NCBI RefSeq assembly: GCF_020523925.1
Contig: NZ_JAJAPW010000001.1
Location: 434,001 to 498,000 of the forward strand
Direction: 5' to 3'
From: Neotamlana laminarinivorans
GTDB taxonomy: Bacteria > Bacteroidota > Bacteroidia > Flavobacteriales > Flavobacteriaceae
DNA: 64,000 nucleotides
A program made the translations under genes and the position numbers. Positions within the stretch are counted from its first letter, which is position 1; every line of letters starts with the position of its first letter. The notes under the pieces are model-generated. The model saw only the letters and a list, made by a program, of their open reading frames with translations, was not told the DNA's origin and made no database searches. This document shows positions 36,755-45,050 of the stretch, piece after piece.

Positions 36755-36770
36755 ACAAACAGCGTGCCAA
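36755..36770 (-). promoter_or_regulatory. sigma-54-type promoter (-24/-12)
   Basis: On the minus strand the sequence is TTGGCACG-CTGT-TTGT, matching the RpoN consensus TTGGCACG-N4-TTGC except for the last base. It lies 37 bases upstream of the ATG at 36718, the right distance for transcription to start about 12 bases downstream. The paralogous gene has an equivalent element. Confidence 0.62.
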
Positions 36771-36936
36771 AAACAAAATATCATATTTAAACAACTGTAT
36801 TTTAGTGTTTTAAATTATTTTAAAAAGTGACTTTTAATATTCTAAGGCATTAATTGGTAGTTTGTAATAAATGTTACTAATTTTATTTAGCTTTCTAATT
36901 AATTTTGAAGTAATCAAAAAATGAATAAAAAAGAAG

Positions 36937-37548
36937 ATGAAAGACTTTTGGGATAACAGATACAATAACAAAGAGTTTGCTTATGGTGAAAAACCAAACT
37001 TATATTTTAAAAAACAATTAGAAAAATTAGAGCCAGGTAAAATATTATTTCCTGCAGAAGGAGAAGGAAGAAATGCTGTTTATGCTGCAAAATTAGGACA
37101 TGAAGTTTCAGCTTTTGACATAAGTGAATCTGGCAAAACTAAAGCTGAAATTTTAGCTAATTCAAACAACGTTAAATTAAATTACACTATAGGGGAGTTG
37201 CCAAATTTAAATTACAAAAATGAAGCTTTTGATGCCATTGTTTGTATTTACACACACTTTCCTGCAAATATTAAAAATGATTATTTTAATTTAATTGAAA
37301 AAAAATTAAAAAAAGGAGGGTTTATTATTTTTGAAGGATTTAGTAAAAATAATTTAAAGTTAAAGGAAGCTGATCCAGATGTTGGTGGCCCATCAAATAT
37401 AGAGGTATTATTTTCTATAGAAGAAATTAACACTTATTTTAAAAACTATGAAATTATTGAATTAAAAGAAGAAATAATTTTATTAAACGAAGGTTTATAC
37501 CATAAAGGCAAAGGCTCTGTAGTAAGGTTTTTTGGAAGAAAAAAATAA
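36937..37548 (+). CDS. class I SAM-dependent methyltransferase, TehB-like
   Basis: 203 residues. It opens FWDNRYNNKEFAYGEKPN, typical of tellurite-resistance/thiopurine-type methyltransferases; the SAM-binding motif I is ILFPAEGEGRNAVYAA (Glu in place of the usual GxGxG core but matching this subgroup), and the acidic post-I residue is in VSAFDIS. Candidate substrates are small thiol or metalloid compounds. The ATG at 36937 is preceded by another ATG in a different frame. It sits between the two sigma-54-linked secreted-protein genes but on the opposite strand. Confidence 0.85.
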   Translation: MKDFWDNRYNNKEFAYGEKPNLYFKKQLEKLEPGKILFPAEGEGRNAVYAAKLGHEVSAFDISESGKTKAEILANSNNVKLNYTIGELPNLNYKNEAFDAIVCIYTHFPANIKNDYFNLIEKKLKKGGFIIFEGFSKNNLKLKEADPDVGGPSNIEVLFSIEEINTYFKNYEIIELKEEIILLNEGLYHKGKGSVVRFFGRKK

Positions 37549-37576
37549 ATCCCGAAGTTATAAACACTTCGGGATT
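37547..37576. terminator. bidirectional intrinsic terminator
   Basis: AAATCCCGAAGT and ACTTCGGGATTT form a perfect 12 bp stem with a 6-base loop, between the methyltransferase gene and the convergent secreted-protein gene. Confidence 0.85.
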
Positions 37577-37610
37577 TACTCAACTTTTAACTAACTAATT
37601 TAAACCAAGA

Positions 37611-38108
37611 TTATCTTCTGTTTTTTTTCGTTGTTTTTACAACAGTAGTAGTTTTAACAACTTTTGTTTTTGTTGCTTTACTATTGGCTCTTATAACACC
37701 TTTTTTAGTAATAACTTTACCATTTTTGTTATAGTTTACGTGTAAACCTCCAATTTTAGATACAATGGCGTTGTTATAGCTTATGTTTATTGAGCCTGCT
37801 CTAGTAATATTTCCAAACCTGTCGTAATTAATATTCACAGTGCCTATTCGGGTAATTTTCCCTGTTCTATCTTTAATAACCGCATTGGTACGTCTGTTAT
37901 TTGTGTAATTTACTTTACTTGTATAATTAAAATTACCATTTGGGTAAATGTAAAACTCTACGCCGCCTTCAATAAAAATTATAGGTTCAGCATTTTTATA
38001 CGTAGTAATGATAGTTTTGTTTTTATTTAAATTATTATTGTTTGGCGTTTTAGCAAATGCTGTTGCTCCAATTAATAACCCTGCGAATACTACTGCTAAT
38101 TTTTTCAT
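37611..38108 (-). CDS. secreted protein with strand repeats (paralogue of 35558-36718)
   Basis: 165 residues from the ATG at 38108, giving a signal peptide MKKLAVVFAGLLIGATAFA; ATG codons at 38117 and 38150 would only lengthen it. The mature part has repeated units such as GKITRIGTVNINYDRFG and SKIGGLHVNYNKNG, matching the N-terminal domain of the larger paralogue, and ends in a Lys/Thr-rich basic tail. A sigma-54-type promoter element lies upstream, as for the paralogue. Function unknown. Confidence 0.78.
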   Translation of the reverse strand: MKKLAVVFAGLLIGATAFAKTPNNNNLNKNKTIITTYKNAEPIIFIEGGVEFYIYPNGNFNYTSKVNYTNNRRTNAVIKDRTGKITRIGTVNINYDRFGNITRAGSINISYNNAIVSKIGGLHVNYNKNGKVITKKGVIRANSKATKTKVVKTTTVVKTTKKNRR

Positions 38109-38203
38109 AATGTTCATTTTTAAATTAATATTATCCGAAAATTTAATCACTCATTTTTTTAGTTTGTTTTTAGCTTTTCGGCTTCGCTATTGTTTTTAAG
38201 TAC

Positions 38204-38219
38204 TCAATTTGCGTGCCAA
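38204..38219 (-). promoter_or_regulatory. sigma-54-type promoter (-24/-12)
   Basis: Minus strand TTGGCACG-CAAA-TTGA matches the RpoN consensus apart from the final base. It implies a leader of roughly 85 bases before the ATG at 38108. The 8-base TTGGCACG core is shared with the paralogue's promoter. Confidence 0.6.
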
Positions 38220-38307
38220 AATAGTAACATTTTGTTTTTCAAATATTTGAATCTTGTGTTTTTAAAAATTGTTTTCTTATTTTTAAACATCAATCAAAAA
38301 AAGATAA

Positions 38308-39384
38308 ATGGGTCAACTTTTAGAAGTTTGTAAAAATTGTGATAAAACGTATTACTCCAAATATAGATTTTGTCCGCATTGTGGGCAGCAAACAAAAGAT
38401 AAGTTAACGGTAGGTGTTTTATTCGCAAATACTATAAAAAATTACTTCTCGGTTGATGCCCGATTTTTTAAAAGTTTTTTTCCTTTACTTTTTAAACCCG
38501 GATTTTTAGCTAGGAAATTTGTAGAAGGTAAGCGTTTACTTTTTTTACATCCAGCACAAATGTATTTATTTATAACTGTGGTGTTTTTCTTTTTGTTTTC
38601 TTTTGTTCAAAAAAAACAAGCAGATAATTTAAATAAAGAGTTAGCCAAAACTATAAAAAACAGAAATGATGAGGCTTTGCCTATTAATGTAAAGGACTCG
38701 TTGCTTATCGAAAAATCTAAAATAGAAGATTCTTTAGCCTTAGCACAAGTTAAAACTGCTTTAACAAAAACAAGAAGATATACTAATTTATCTGAAGCTG
38801 AAATAGATTCGATAACCAACGTATCACAACAGCGTAAAGGTGATTTTAGTTTCGATGAACAAAAAATAGACTCTTTAATAGTAGCTGATGCTTCCGATGA
38901 AGATATTTATAAAGCCATGGGAATGGACAACGACTCCAATTGGTTTGCTAAACGGATGTATAGGCAAATATTAAAATTTTATAAGTCTAGACAAGGCGGA
39001 AGTGTTTTAGAAGCTTTTTACGATACTATACCAATTGCGATGTTTTTTTTGTTACCTATTTTTGCTTTAATTTTAAAGTTGTTATATTATAAAAAAGGTG
39101 TATTTGCTAACCACTTGGTATTCTGCTTTTATTTTTTCGCATATTTATTTACGGTTTTTAGTTTTTTAATAGCTATAAACTATTTAATATCTATTCCTGC
39201 AAAGTTTAATTTTTTAATTGCTTTATCTACATTTATTTATTTCATAATCGCATTAAAAAACTTTTATAAACAAGGCTGGTTTATAAGTTTTTTTAAAGGA
39301 GGAATAACGTCGTTTGTGTTTTTACTAATAGTTGCACCATTTACAGCGTCAATTTTAGGATTTATTGCATTTTTCTTCTATTAA
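38308..39384 (+). CDS. DUF3667 membrane protein with N-terminal zinc ribbon
   Basis: 358 residues. A CxxC...CxxC zinc ribbon (CKNCDKTYYSKYRFCPHCG) opens the protein, followed by the DUF3667-type segment (FFKSFFPLLFKPGFLARKFVEGKR), one membrane helix (~85-105), a charged middle region, and four to five C-terminal helices. The family is common in Bacteroidota and has no assigned function. The gene is monocistronic and faces a minus-strand membrane-protein gene with a 1-base gap at the 3' end. Confidence 0.85.
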   Translation: MGQLLEVCKNCDKTYYSKYRFCPHCGQQTKDKLTVGVLFANTIKNYFSVDARFFKSFFPLLFKPGFLARKFVEGKRLLFLHPAQMYLFITVVFFFLFSFVQKKQADNLNKELAKTIKNRNDEALPINVKDSLLIEKSKIEDSLALAQVKTALTKTRRYTNLSEAEIDSITNVSQQRKGDFSFDEQKIDSLIVADASDEDIYKAMGMDNDSNWFAKRMYRQILKFYKSRQGGSVLEAFYDTIPIAMFFLLPIFALILKLLYYKKGVFANHLVFCFYFFAYLFTVFSFLIAINYLISIPAKFNFLIALSTFIYFIIALKNFYKQGWFISFFKGGITSFVFLLIVAPFTASILGFIAFFFY

Positions 39385-39385
39385 C

Positions 39386-39961
39386 TTAATTGTTGCGAGA
39401 TTCTGCATGCCAAATAGGAACGTTTAAAAACTTGCTTAAAATATAAGCATCGTTTATAACCGATTTTAAATTTCCATGATCAACAACATTAAGCCTTGAG
39501 GCATCACTTAAAACTAAATTCAATTCAAAACTTCCGTAAGTAGAGTTTTTACCTCGCACTGTTTCACCTAAAATTTGTATGGCTATTATTTTATTAAGTG
39601 GTGTTGAACTTGACGATGCAAAAGATTTATAATAAATATTTTTAGTTTTATTAAATACACGTGGTTTTAGCATACCAACCAATATGCTACCTCCTGCAAA
39701 ACTAAATATTAAACCAAATAGTATTAAAAACCAATTGATGTTTTTAAAACTTTTATTTATAAATGTAGGTTTAATAGCTATAAATAAAACAATTAAACCT
39801 ATTATTAAAAAGAGTAAGCAAAACAATACACCTCCAATAGTTGCTACATATTTTATACTATTTCCAGATGATTTTAATTTATGAGTTTTAAAGCTAGCGC
39901 CACCATACTTTAGTGGTTGTACAGAAGTTGTTTTTTTAATTTCTTCAATAGTTTGCGCCAT
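39386..39961 (-). CDS. two-helix membrane protein of unknown function
   Basis: 191 residues with membrane helices at about 40-64 and 76-96, and a C-terminal cytoplasmic region of ~90 residues with beta character (IIAIQILGETVRGKNSTYGSFELNLVLSD). I recall no family with certainty. It starts 4 bases after the uvrA stop and so is probably co-transcribed with uvrA, although a DNA-repair role is not suggested by its sequence. Confidence 0.72.
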   Translation of the reverse strand: MAQTIEEIKKTTSVQPLKYGGASFKTHKLKSSGNSIKYVATIGGVLFCLLFLIIGLIVLFIAIKPTFINKSFKNINWFLILFGLIFSFAGGSILVGMLKPRVFNKTKNIYYKSFASSSSTPLNKIIAIQILGETVRGKNSTYGSFELNLVLSDASRLNVVDHGNLKSVINDAYILSKFLNVPIWHAESRNN

Positions 39962-39965
39962 ACAA

Positions 39966-42749
39966 CTACAGTTTATCCGCTAAATATTTAGCAGTTTCAG
40001 AAGTTTTAGATTTAATAACTTCCTCAGGTGTTCCAGTAGCAACCAAATTACCACCATTTTCGCCGCCTTCTGGACCTAAATCAATTATATAATCGGCACA
40101 CTTAATTAAATCTAAATTGTGTTCAACAACAATAATTGAATGACCATTTTCTATCAAGGCATTAAACGATTTTAAAAGCTTTTGTATATCGTGAAAATGC
40201 AGACCTGTAGTAGGTTCATCAAAAATAAATAATGTGTTGTTTTTATTGCTTCCTTTTCCTAAAAAGGAAGCTAGTTTTATACGTTGGGCTTCGCCTCCAG
40301 AAAGGGTAGAAGAGCTTTGACCTAAAGTAACATAACCTAAACCTACATCTTGTAGCGGTTTTAATTTTTTTATGATTTTAGCTTGTTTCGTTTCTTCAAA
40401 AAAAGCAATAGCATCATCAATGGTTAAATTTAAGATATCGTCTATATTTTTATCATGAAACGTAACCTCTAAAACTTCTTTTTTAAAGCGTTTACCTTTA
40501 CAAGTTTCACATTGTAAATGCACATCTGCCATAAATTGCATTTCAATGGTTACTTCACCTTCTCCCTTGCAAGTTTCACAACGTCCGCCATCTACATTAA
40601 AACTAAAATGCTTTGGTTGGTAATTACGGATGGCACTAAGTTTTTGTTTTGCAAATAACGATCGTATGTCGTCGTAAGCCTTAACGTAAGTGACAGGGTT
40701 TGATCTAGAGGAACGACCAATTGGGTTTTGATCTACAAATTCAATATGTTTCACATTACTAAAGTTCCCTTTTAATTCTGAAAACTGACCTGGTTTATCA
40801 CTAAAATCTGTTAATTTCTTTTGTAAAGCAGGAAACAGTATTTTTTTAATTAATGTACTTTTTCCGCTCCCTGAAACTCCTGTAATAACAGTTAGCATAT
40901 TTAAAGGGAAATTTACATTTATATTTTTTAAATTATTTTCTCGAGCACCAATAATTTCTACATTGTATTTAGATGTTCTACGCGTTTTAGGCACCTCAAT
41001 TTTTAAATTTTCATTTAAATATTTCGCCGTTAAAGACTCGGAATTTAAAATGGCATTATAATCGCCTTCGGCTACCACATTTCCACCTAAAGTTCCAGCT
41101 TCTGGACCTATATCAATTATGCTATCGGCGGCTTTCATAATATCTTCATCATGCTCTACAACTATAACTGTATTTCCTAAATCGCGAAGTTGTTTTAAAA
41201 CAATAATAAGTCGCTCGGTATCTTTAGGATGCAACCCTATACTGGGCTCATCTAAAATATACATGGAACCAACTAAACTACTACCTAAAGATGTTGCTAG
41301 ATTTATTCGCTGACTTTCGCCACCAGATAACGTATTAGATTTTCTATTTAACGTTAAATAATTTAAACCAACATTAGATAAAAATGTTAGTCTGCTATTT
41401 ATTTCCTTTAAAAGTCTATTTGCTATTTTTGTGTCATAATCATTCAACTCCAATTGGCTAAAAAAGTTAGCTAATTTGTTTAATGGTAGTTCTACTAAAT
41501 CTAATAGGGTAGCACCACCAACTTTAACGTAATTGGCTTCCTCTCGCAAACGTTTGCCATTACAAGCTTTACACTTTGTTTTTCCGCGGTAACGCGAAAG
41601 CATTACACGATTTTGTATTTTATAAGCTTTAGATTCTAACTCTTCAAAAAAGCTATTTAATCCTTCAAAATATTTATTTCCATCCCAAACCAACTGCTTT
41701 TGAGCGTCGGTTAGTTCAAAATATGGCTTGTGTATAGGAAAATCGAATTTATGTGAATTATTTACTAATTGGTCTTTGTACCAACTCATACTATCTCCAC
41801 GCCAAGGAAAAATTGCATTTTCGTAAACAGATAAGGCTGTATTTGGTATTACTAAATCTTCATCTATACCAATAATATCGCCGTAACCTTCACATTTTGG
41901 GCAAGCACCATAAGGATTGTTAAAGCTAAACAAATGCACGTTAGGTTCTAAAAAACTTATGCCATCTAATTCAAATTTATTACTAAAATGACGTTGATTA
42001 TCATTGCTTAAAGTTTCAATTATGCATTCGCCTTTACCTTCAAAAAAAGCAGTTTGTACAGCATCTGCTAATCTGTTATAAAAATCTTCATCGGTTTTTG
42101 TTACAATTCTATCTACAACAAGTAAAACTTTATCGTTACCGGTTATTTGGTTAGTTTCATCAATTCTTAAAACCTCGTTATTTACTTTAACTCTGGCGTA
42201 ACCTTGTTGGTTTAAAACCTTTAATTTATCGTGAATACTTCTGCCTTCTTCTAAGTAAATAGGGGCTAAGAGGAGCATTTTTTCTCTTTCAGCAAATGTT
42301 TTTACATAATTTACAACATCTGTAACTGTATCTTTTTTAACTTCTTGACCAGAAATTGGAGAGTAAGTTTTACCTATTCTAGCAAATAATAATTTTAAAT
42401 AATCGTAAATTTCTGTGGTTGTACCAACTGTAGATCGTGGGTTAGTAGAATTTACTTTTTGTTCTATAGCAATGGCAGGAGCAATACCCTTAATGTAATC
42501 TACTTTTGGTTTATTTAATCGTCCTAAAAATTGTCGAGCATAACTAGATAAACTTTCTACGTAGCGCCTTTGTCCTTCTGCATATAATGTATCGAAAGCT
42601 AAACTAGATTTTCCAGAGCCAGATAAACCTGTAATAACAACAAGTTTGTTTCTAGGAATAACAACATCTATGTTTTTTAAATTATGAAGTTTAGCGCCTT
42701 TAATTATTATATTTTCTTTCGGATTTATGTCTGAAATATTCGTGCTCAT
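39966..42749 (-). CDS. uvrA: UvrABC excinuclease subunit A
   Basis: 927 residues, a full-length UvrA. Two ABC ATPase modules are present: Walker [10 protein letters not shown] (41-49) and GVSGSGKST (~625), signatures LSGGESQRI and LSGGEAQRI, and Walker B regions YILDEPS and FIFDEPT. Zinc-binding cysteine pairs CPKC, CKAC, CETC and CETC are intact. UvrA dimers recognise bulky DNA lesions and load UvrB for nucleotide excision repair. A minus-strand -7 box (42772-42779) lies upstream; I see no LexA-like palindrome. Confidence 0.98.
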   Translation of the reverse strand: MSTNISDINPKENIIIKGAKLHNLKNIDVVIPRNKLVVITGLSGSGKSSLAFDTLYAEGQRRYVESLSSYARQFLGRLNKPKVDYIKGIAPAIAIEQKVNSTNPRSTVGTTTEIYDYLKLLFARIGKTYSPISGQEVKKDTVTDVVNYVKTFAEREKMLLLAPIYLEEGRSIHDKLKVLNQQGYARVKVNNEVLRIDETNQITGNDKVLLVVDRIVTKTDEDFYNRLADAVQTAFFEGKGECIIETLSNDNQRHFSNKFELDGISFLEPNVHLFSFNNPYGACPKCEGYGDIIGIDEDLVIPNTALSVYENAIFPWRGDSMSWYKDQLVNNSHKFDFPIHKPYFELTDAQKQLVWDGNKYFEGLNSFFEELESKAYKIQNRVMLSRYRGKTKCKACNGKRLREEANYVKVGGATLLDLVELPLNKLANFFSQLELNDYDTKIANRLLKEINSRLTFLSNVGLNYLTLNRKSNTLSGGESQRINLATSLGSSLVGSMYILDEPSIGLHPKDTERLIIVLKQLRDLGNTVIVVEHDEDIMKAADSIIDIGPEAGTLGGNVVAEGDYNAILNSESLTAKYLNENLKIEVPKTRRTSKYNVEIIGARENNLKNINVNFPLNMLTVITGVSGSGKSTLIKKILFPALQKKLTDFSDKPGQFSELKGNFSNVKHIEFVDQNPIGRSSRSNPVTYVKAYDDIRSLFAKQKLSAIRNYQPKHFSFNVDGGRCETCKGEGEVTIEMQFMADVHLQCETCKGKRFKKEVLEVTFHDKNIDDILNLTIDDAIAFFEETKQAKIIKKLKPLQDVGLGYVTLGQSSSTLSGGEAQRIKLASFLGKGSNKNNTLFIFDEPTTGLHFHDIQKLLKSFNALIENGHSIIVVEHNLDLIKCADYIIDLGPEGGENGGNLVATGTPEEVIKSKTSETAKYLADKL

Positions 42750-42771
42750 AGAAAAATTTAAGAGTAAATAA

Positions 42772-42779
42772 CAAAGATA
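42772..42779 (-). promoter_or_regulatory. -7 box for uvrA
   Basis: Minus-strand TATCTTTG is an exact TAnnTTTG match 23 bases upstream of the uvrA ATG; the -33 element is not clear. Confidence 0.45.
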
Positions 42780-42926
42780 AGGTTATGTAATTATTCTTTT
42801 TTAATTATTGCTACTTAATTAACATTTTGAATATTTTAAAATTCAAAATAAATACCATGAAAAGTGTATTTTAAAGGATTAAAAACATGTTTATATAATA
42901 TTATGACGTAAAAAAATGTGTTAATT

Positions 42927-42959
42927 TTTGTTTTTTAGGAACGATTGTTGTTATATTTG
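42927..42959 (+). promoter_or_regulatory. promoter for the ECF sigma factor gene
   Basis: TTTG at 42927-42930 and TATATTTG at 42952-42959 are 21 bases apart, a near-perfect Bacteroidetes housekeeping promoter. It leaves a leader of ~100 bases before the ATG at 43068. It lies in the 318-base divergent gap between uvrA and the sigma gene, which holds nothing else but the uvrA -7 box and a leader hairpin. Confidence 0.65.
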
Positions 42960-43031
42960 GCATTATAAAGCAATAAAAACTAAACACTTGCCTATAGAAT
43001 AACATTACTTTTTTAACATTTTAACCCCAAC

Positions 43032-43058
43032 CAAAGAAATTCTTAAAAATTTTCTTTG
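43032..43058 (+). promoter_or_regulatory. leader hairpin just upstream of the sigma-factor start codon
   Basis: CAAAGAAATT (43032-43041) can pair with AATTTTCTTTG (43048-43058), with one bulged base and a 6-base loop. The structure ends nine bases before the ATG at 43068, so it could affect ribosome access. No riboswitch class is recognised. Confidence 0.4.
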
Positions 43059-43067
43059 AAAAAAGTA

Positions 43068-43658
43068 ATGACTATGCAAAAGCAATTAATTTCAGACGCT
43101 ACTTTGGTAAGTAGCTATATAAGAGGTGAGGAGAGTGCACTTGAAACTTTAATTATAAGGCACAAACAAAAAATTTACAGTTTTATTTATTCCAAAGTTT
43201 ACGATAAAGATGTCGCTGAAGATATTTTTCAAGACACTTTTATTAAAGTTATTAAAACTTTAAAAAAGGGATCGTATAACGAAGAAGGTAAGTTTTTACC
43301 TTGGGTTATGCGTATATCTCACAACTTAGTTATCGATTTTTTTAGGAAAAATAACCGTATGCCAAAATTTGATAACTCTGGCGATTTTAGCATTTTTTCT
43401 GTTTTAAGCGATTCTAGCCTTAATGCTGAAAAAACTATAATTAAAGATCAAGTTGAAAACGATGTTAGAAGATTAGTTGAAGAACTACCACAAGACCAAA
43501 AAGAGGTTTTATTGATGCGTATATACAAAGACATGAGCTTTAAAGAGATATCCGATAAAACAGGAGTTAGCATAAATACAGCTTTAGGAAGAATGCGTTA
43601 TGCCTTAATTAATTTAAGAAAAATAATAGAAAAGCATAACATAGTTTTAACCAACTAA
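43068..43658 (+). CDS. ECF-type RNA polymerase sigma factor (SigW-like)
   Basis: 196 residues. Region 2 with the -10 recognition helix (VAEDIFQDTFIKVIK) and region 4 with the helix-turn-helix (MSFKEISDKTGVSINTALGRMRYAL) are complete; there is no region 3 or 1.1, as expected for group 4 sigma factors. I chose the ATG at 43068 over the in-frame TTG at 43056 and the ATG at 43074. No membrane anti-sigma factor follows; a 46-residue protein does. It resembles the stand-alone sigma factors conserved in flavobacteria, so control may be transcriptional or by the leader hairpin. Confidence 0.9.
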   Translation: MTMQKQLISDATLVSSYIRGEESALETLIIRHKQKIYSFIYSKVYDKDVAEDIFQDTFIKVIKTLKKGSYNEEGKFLPWVMRISHNLVIDFFRKNNRMPKFDNSGDFSIFSVLSDSSLNAEKTIIKDQVENDVRRLVEELPQDQKEVLLMRIYKDMSFKEISDKTGVSINTALGRMRYALINLRKIIEKHNIVLTN

Positions 43659-43713
43659 ACAATAAAGTAATTTTTGCTGCGTTATTTTTTTTATAAATCA
43701 TTAATAAAATAAA

Positions 43714-43854
43714 ATGGCAAAACTTTACTCTGAAAAAAAACCTTTAAATGAAATGGAGCCCCGTGAAGAAACCATTAAATTTCTTCTAAATTACTCTAAG
43801 GCTTTAAGTGTTATAAATTATAAAAAAATGAAGTTTGAAGCGCTTCTAAATTAA
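43714..43854 (+). CDS. 46-residue protein downstream of the ECF sigma factor
   Basis: ATG at 43714, TAA at 43852-43854. The sequence is soluble, helical and charged (KPLNEMEPREETIKFLLNYSKAL), ending FEALLN. It lies 55 bases after the sigma gene on the same strand and just before the operon terminator, so it is likely co-transcribed. I have an impression of short proteins like this behind the same sigma factor in other flavobacteria. A small regulator of the sigma factor is an inference only. Confidence 0.65.
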   Translation: MAKLYSEKKPLNEMEPREETIKFLLNYSKALSVINYKKMKFEALLN

Positions 43855-43857
43855 ATT

Positions 43858-43884
43858 AAAAGTCCTGTTCTTCAGGACTTTTTT
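43858..43884. terminator. bidirectional terminator overlapping the nth stop
   Basis: AAAAGTCCTG and CAGGACTTTT form a 10 bp stem around a 5-base loop, with a T-tract. The nth stop codon (43872-43874) lies inside it. Confidence 0.88.
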
Positions 43885-44531
43885 GATTTATAATAACCAT
43901 CTAACACAGTTTTTCTGCCAATAGTTTTTGTAATTATATCTTTATCTAAATTCCAACCACGTGCAGGCGAATATTCGCGACCATACCAGATTATTTGAAG
44001 ATGTAAGTCATTCCAAAGCTCTTCTGGAAATAAGCGTTTTGCATCTTTTTCGGTTTGTACCACATTTTTACCATTACTTAAATTCCAACGATACATTAAT
44101 CTATGAATATGAGTATCTACCGGAAAAGCAGGTATACCAAAGGCTTGAGACAAAACTACAGCTGCTGTTTTATGCCCAACGGCAGGTAAAGCTTCAAGTG
44201 CTTCATATGTTTTTGGAACTTCACCATTATATTTTTCAATTAAAATTTTAGATAAACCATGTATGCCTTTACTTTTCATGGGCGATAAACCTACAGGTTT
44301 TATTATTTCTCTAATTTCTTCAACAGTAAGTTTAACCATATCAAAAGGGTTATCGGCACGTTCAAATAAAAGTGGTGTTATTTGATTTACACGAACATCT
44401 GTACTTTGCGCAGACATTAATACTGCAATTAATAGAGTATAAGGATCTTTATGATCTAACGGAATTGGTATTTCTGGATATAATTTGTATAGTGTATTTA
44501 TAACAAAATTAACCTTTTCTTTCTTTGTCAT
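43872..44531 (-). CDS. nth: endonuclease III without an iron-sulfur cluster
   Basis: 219 residues from the ATG at 44531 (MTKKEKVNFV). The helix-hairpin-helix LPAVGHKTA supplies the catalytic Lys and VDTHIHRL the catalytic Asp, so it should be a bifunctional DNA glycosylase/AP lyase for oxidised pyrimidines in base excision repair. The C-terminal [4Fe-4S] loop (Cys-X6-Cys-X2-Cys-X5-Cys in E. coli) is replaced by a cysteine-free stretch with GREYSPARGWNLDKD. The protein contains no cysteine at all. Its promoter overlaps that of the divergent bcp. Confidence 0.92.
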   Translation of the reverse strand: MTKKEKVNFVINTLYKLYPEIPIPLDHKDPYTLLIAVLMSAQSTDVRVNQITPLLFERADNPFDMVKLTVEEIREIIKPVGLSPMKSKGIHGLSKILIEKYNGEVPKTYEALEALPAVGHKTAAVVLSQAFGIPAFPVDTHIHRLMYRWNLSNGKNVVQTEKDAKRLFPEELWNDLHLQIIWYGREYSPARGWNLDKDIITKTIGRKTVLDGYYKSKKS

Positions 44532-44537
44532 TAATCG

Positions 44538-44545
44538 TATTTTTG
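44538..44545 (+). promoter_or_regulatory. -7 box for bcp
   Basis: TATTTTTG matches TAnnTTTG, 20 bases before the bcp ATG. It lies only 7 bases from the opposing nth -7 box. Confidence 0.5.
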
Positions 44546-44552
44546 TTAAAAA

Positions 44553-44583
44553 CAAAATTAAGCTTATGAATACATTAAAACAA
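44553..44583 (-). promoter_or_regulatory. promoter for nth
   Basis: Minus-strand TAATTTTG (44560-44553) with TTG at 44583-44581, 20 bases apart. The -33 element falls inside the bcp coding region. Confidence 0.5.
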
Positions 44584-45018
44584 GGTGATAGTGTTCCAAA
44601 TTTTTCTGTTAAAGATGAAACTGGAAATTTAATATCACTAAATGATTACAAAGGAAAAAAATTGATAGTATTTTTCTATCCAAAAGCAAGCACCCCAGGA
44701 TGTACAGCAGAAGCTTGTAATTTAAGAGATAACTATAAAGAGTTACAAGAAGCTGGTTACGAATTATTAGGGGTTAGTGCAGATAGCGAGAAAAGACAAA
44801 GTAATTTTAAAAATAAATATGAATTTCCTTTTCCGCTTTTAGCAGATGAAGATAAAGAGGTAATTAATGCTTTTGGAGTTTGGGGGCCTAAAAAATTTAT
44901 GGGAAAAGAATATGATGGTATTCATCGTAAAACATTTATTGTTGATGAAAATGGTATTGTGGAACGCGTTATTGATAAAGTAAAAACTAAAGATCACGCA
45001 GCACAAATTTTGGAATAA
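44566..45018 (+). CDS. bcp: thioredoxin-dependent thiol peroxidase (Bcp/PrxQ)
   Basis: 150 residues from the ATG at 44566 (MNTLKQGDSVP); a longer frame upstream would overlap the nth coding sequence and promoter. The atypical 2-Cys motif PGCTAEAC gives peroxidatic Cys46 and resolving Cys51, the CX4C spacing of PrxQ. It reduces peroxides using thioredoxin. It is divergent from nth, a DNA-repair enzyme for oxidised bases, a sensible pairing for oxidative stress. Confidence 0.95.
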   Translation: MNTLKQGDSVPNFSVKDETGNLISLNDYKGKKLIVFFYPKASTPGCTAEACNLRDNYKELQEAGYELLGVSADSEKRQSNFKNKYEFPFPLLADEDKEVINAFGVWGPKKFMGKEYDGIHRKTFIVDENGIVERVIDKVKTKDHAAQILE

Positions 45019-45046
45019 AAAAAAGAGGCTTTTAAAGCCTCTTTTT
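45017..45046. terminator. bidirectional intrinsic terminator
   Basis: AAAGAGGCT and AGCCTCTTT around a 5-base loop with A- and T-tracts, between bcp and the convergent unknown gene. Confidence 0.88.
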
Positions 45047-45050
45047 AGTT

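Noticed and set aside
42955-42972. TTTGGCATTATAAAGCA as a sigma-54 promoter for the ECF sigma gene
   Set aside because: The GG to GC distance is one base short and the -12 element is AGCA; the overlapping TTTG/TATATTTG pair fits a housekeeping promoter much better.
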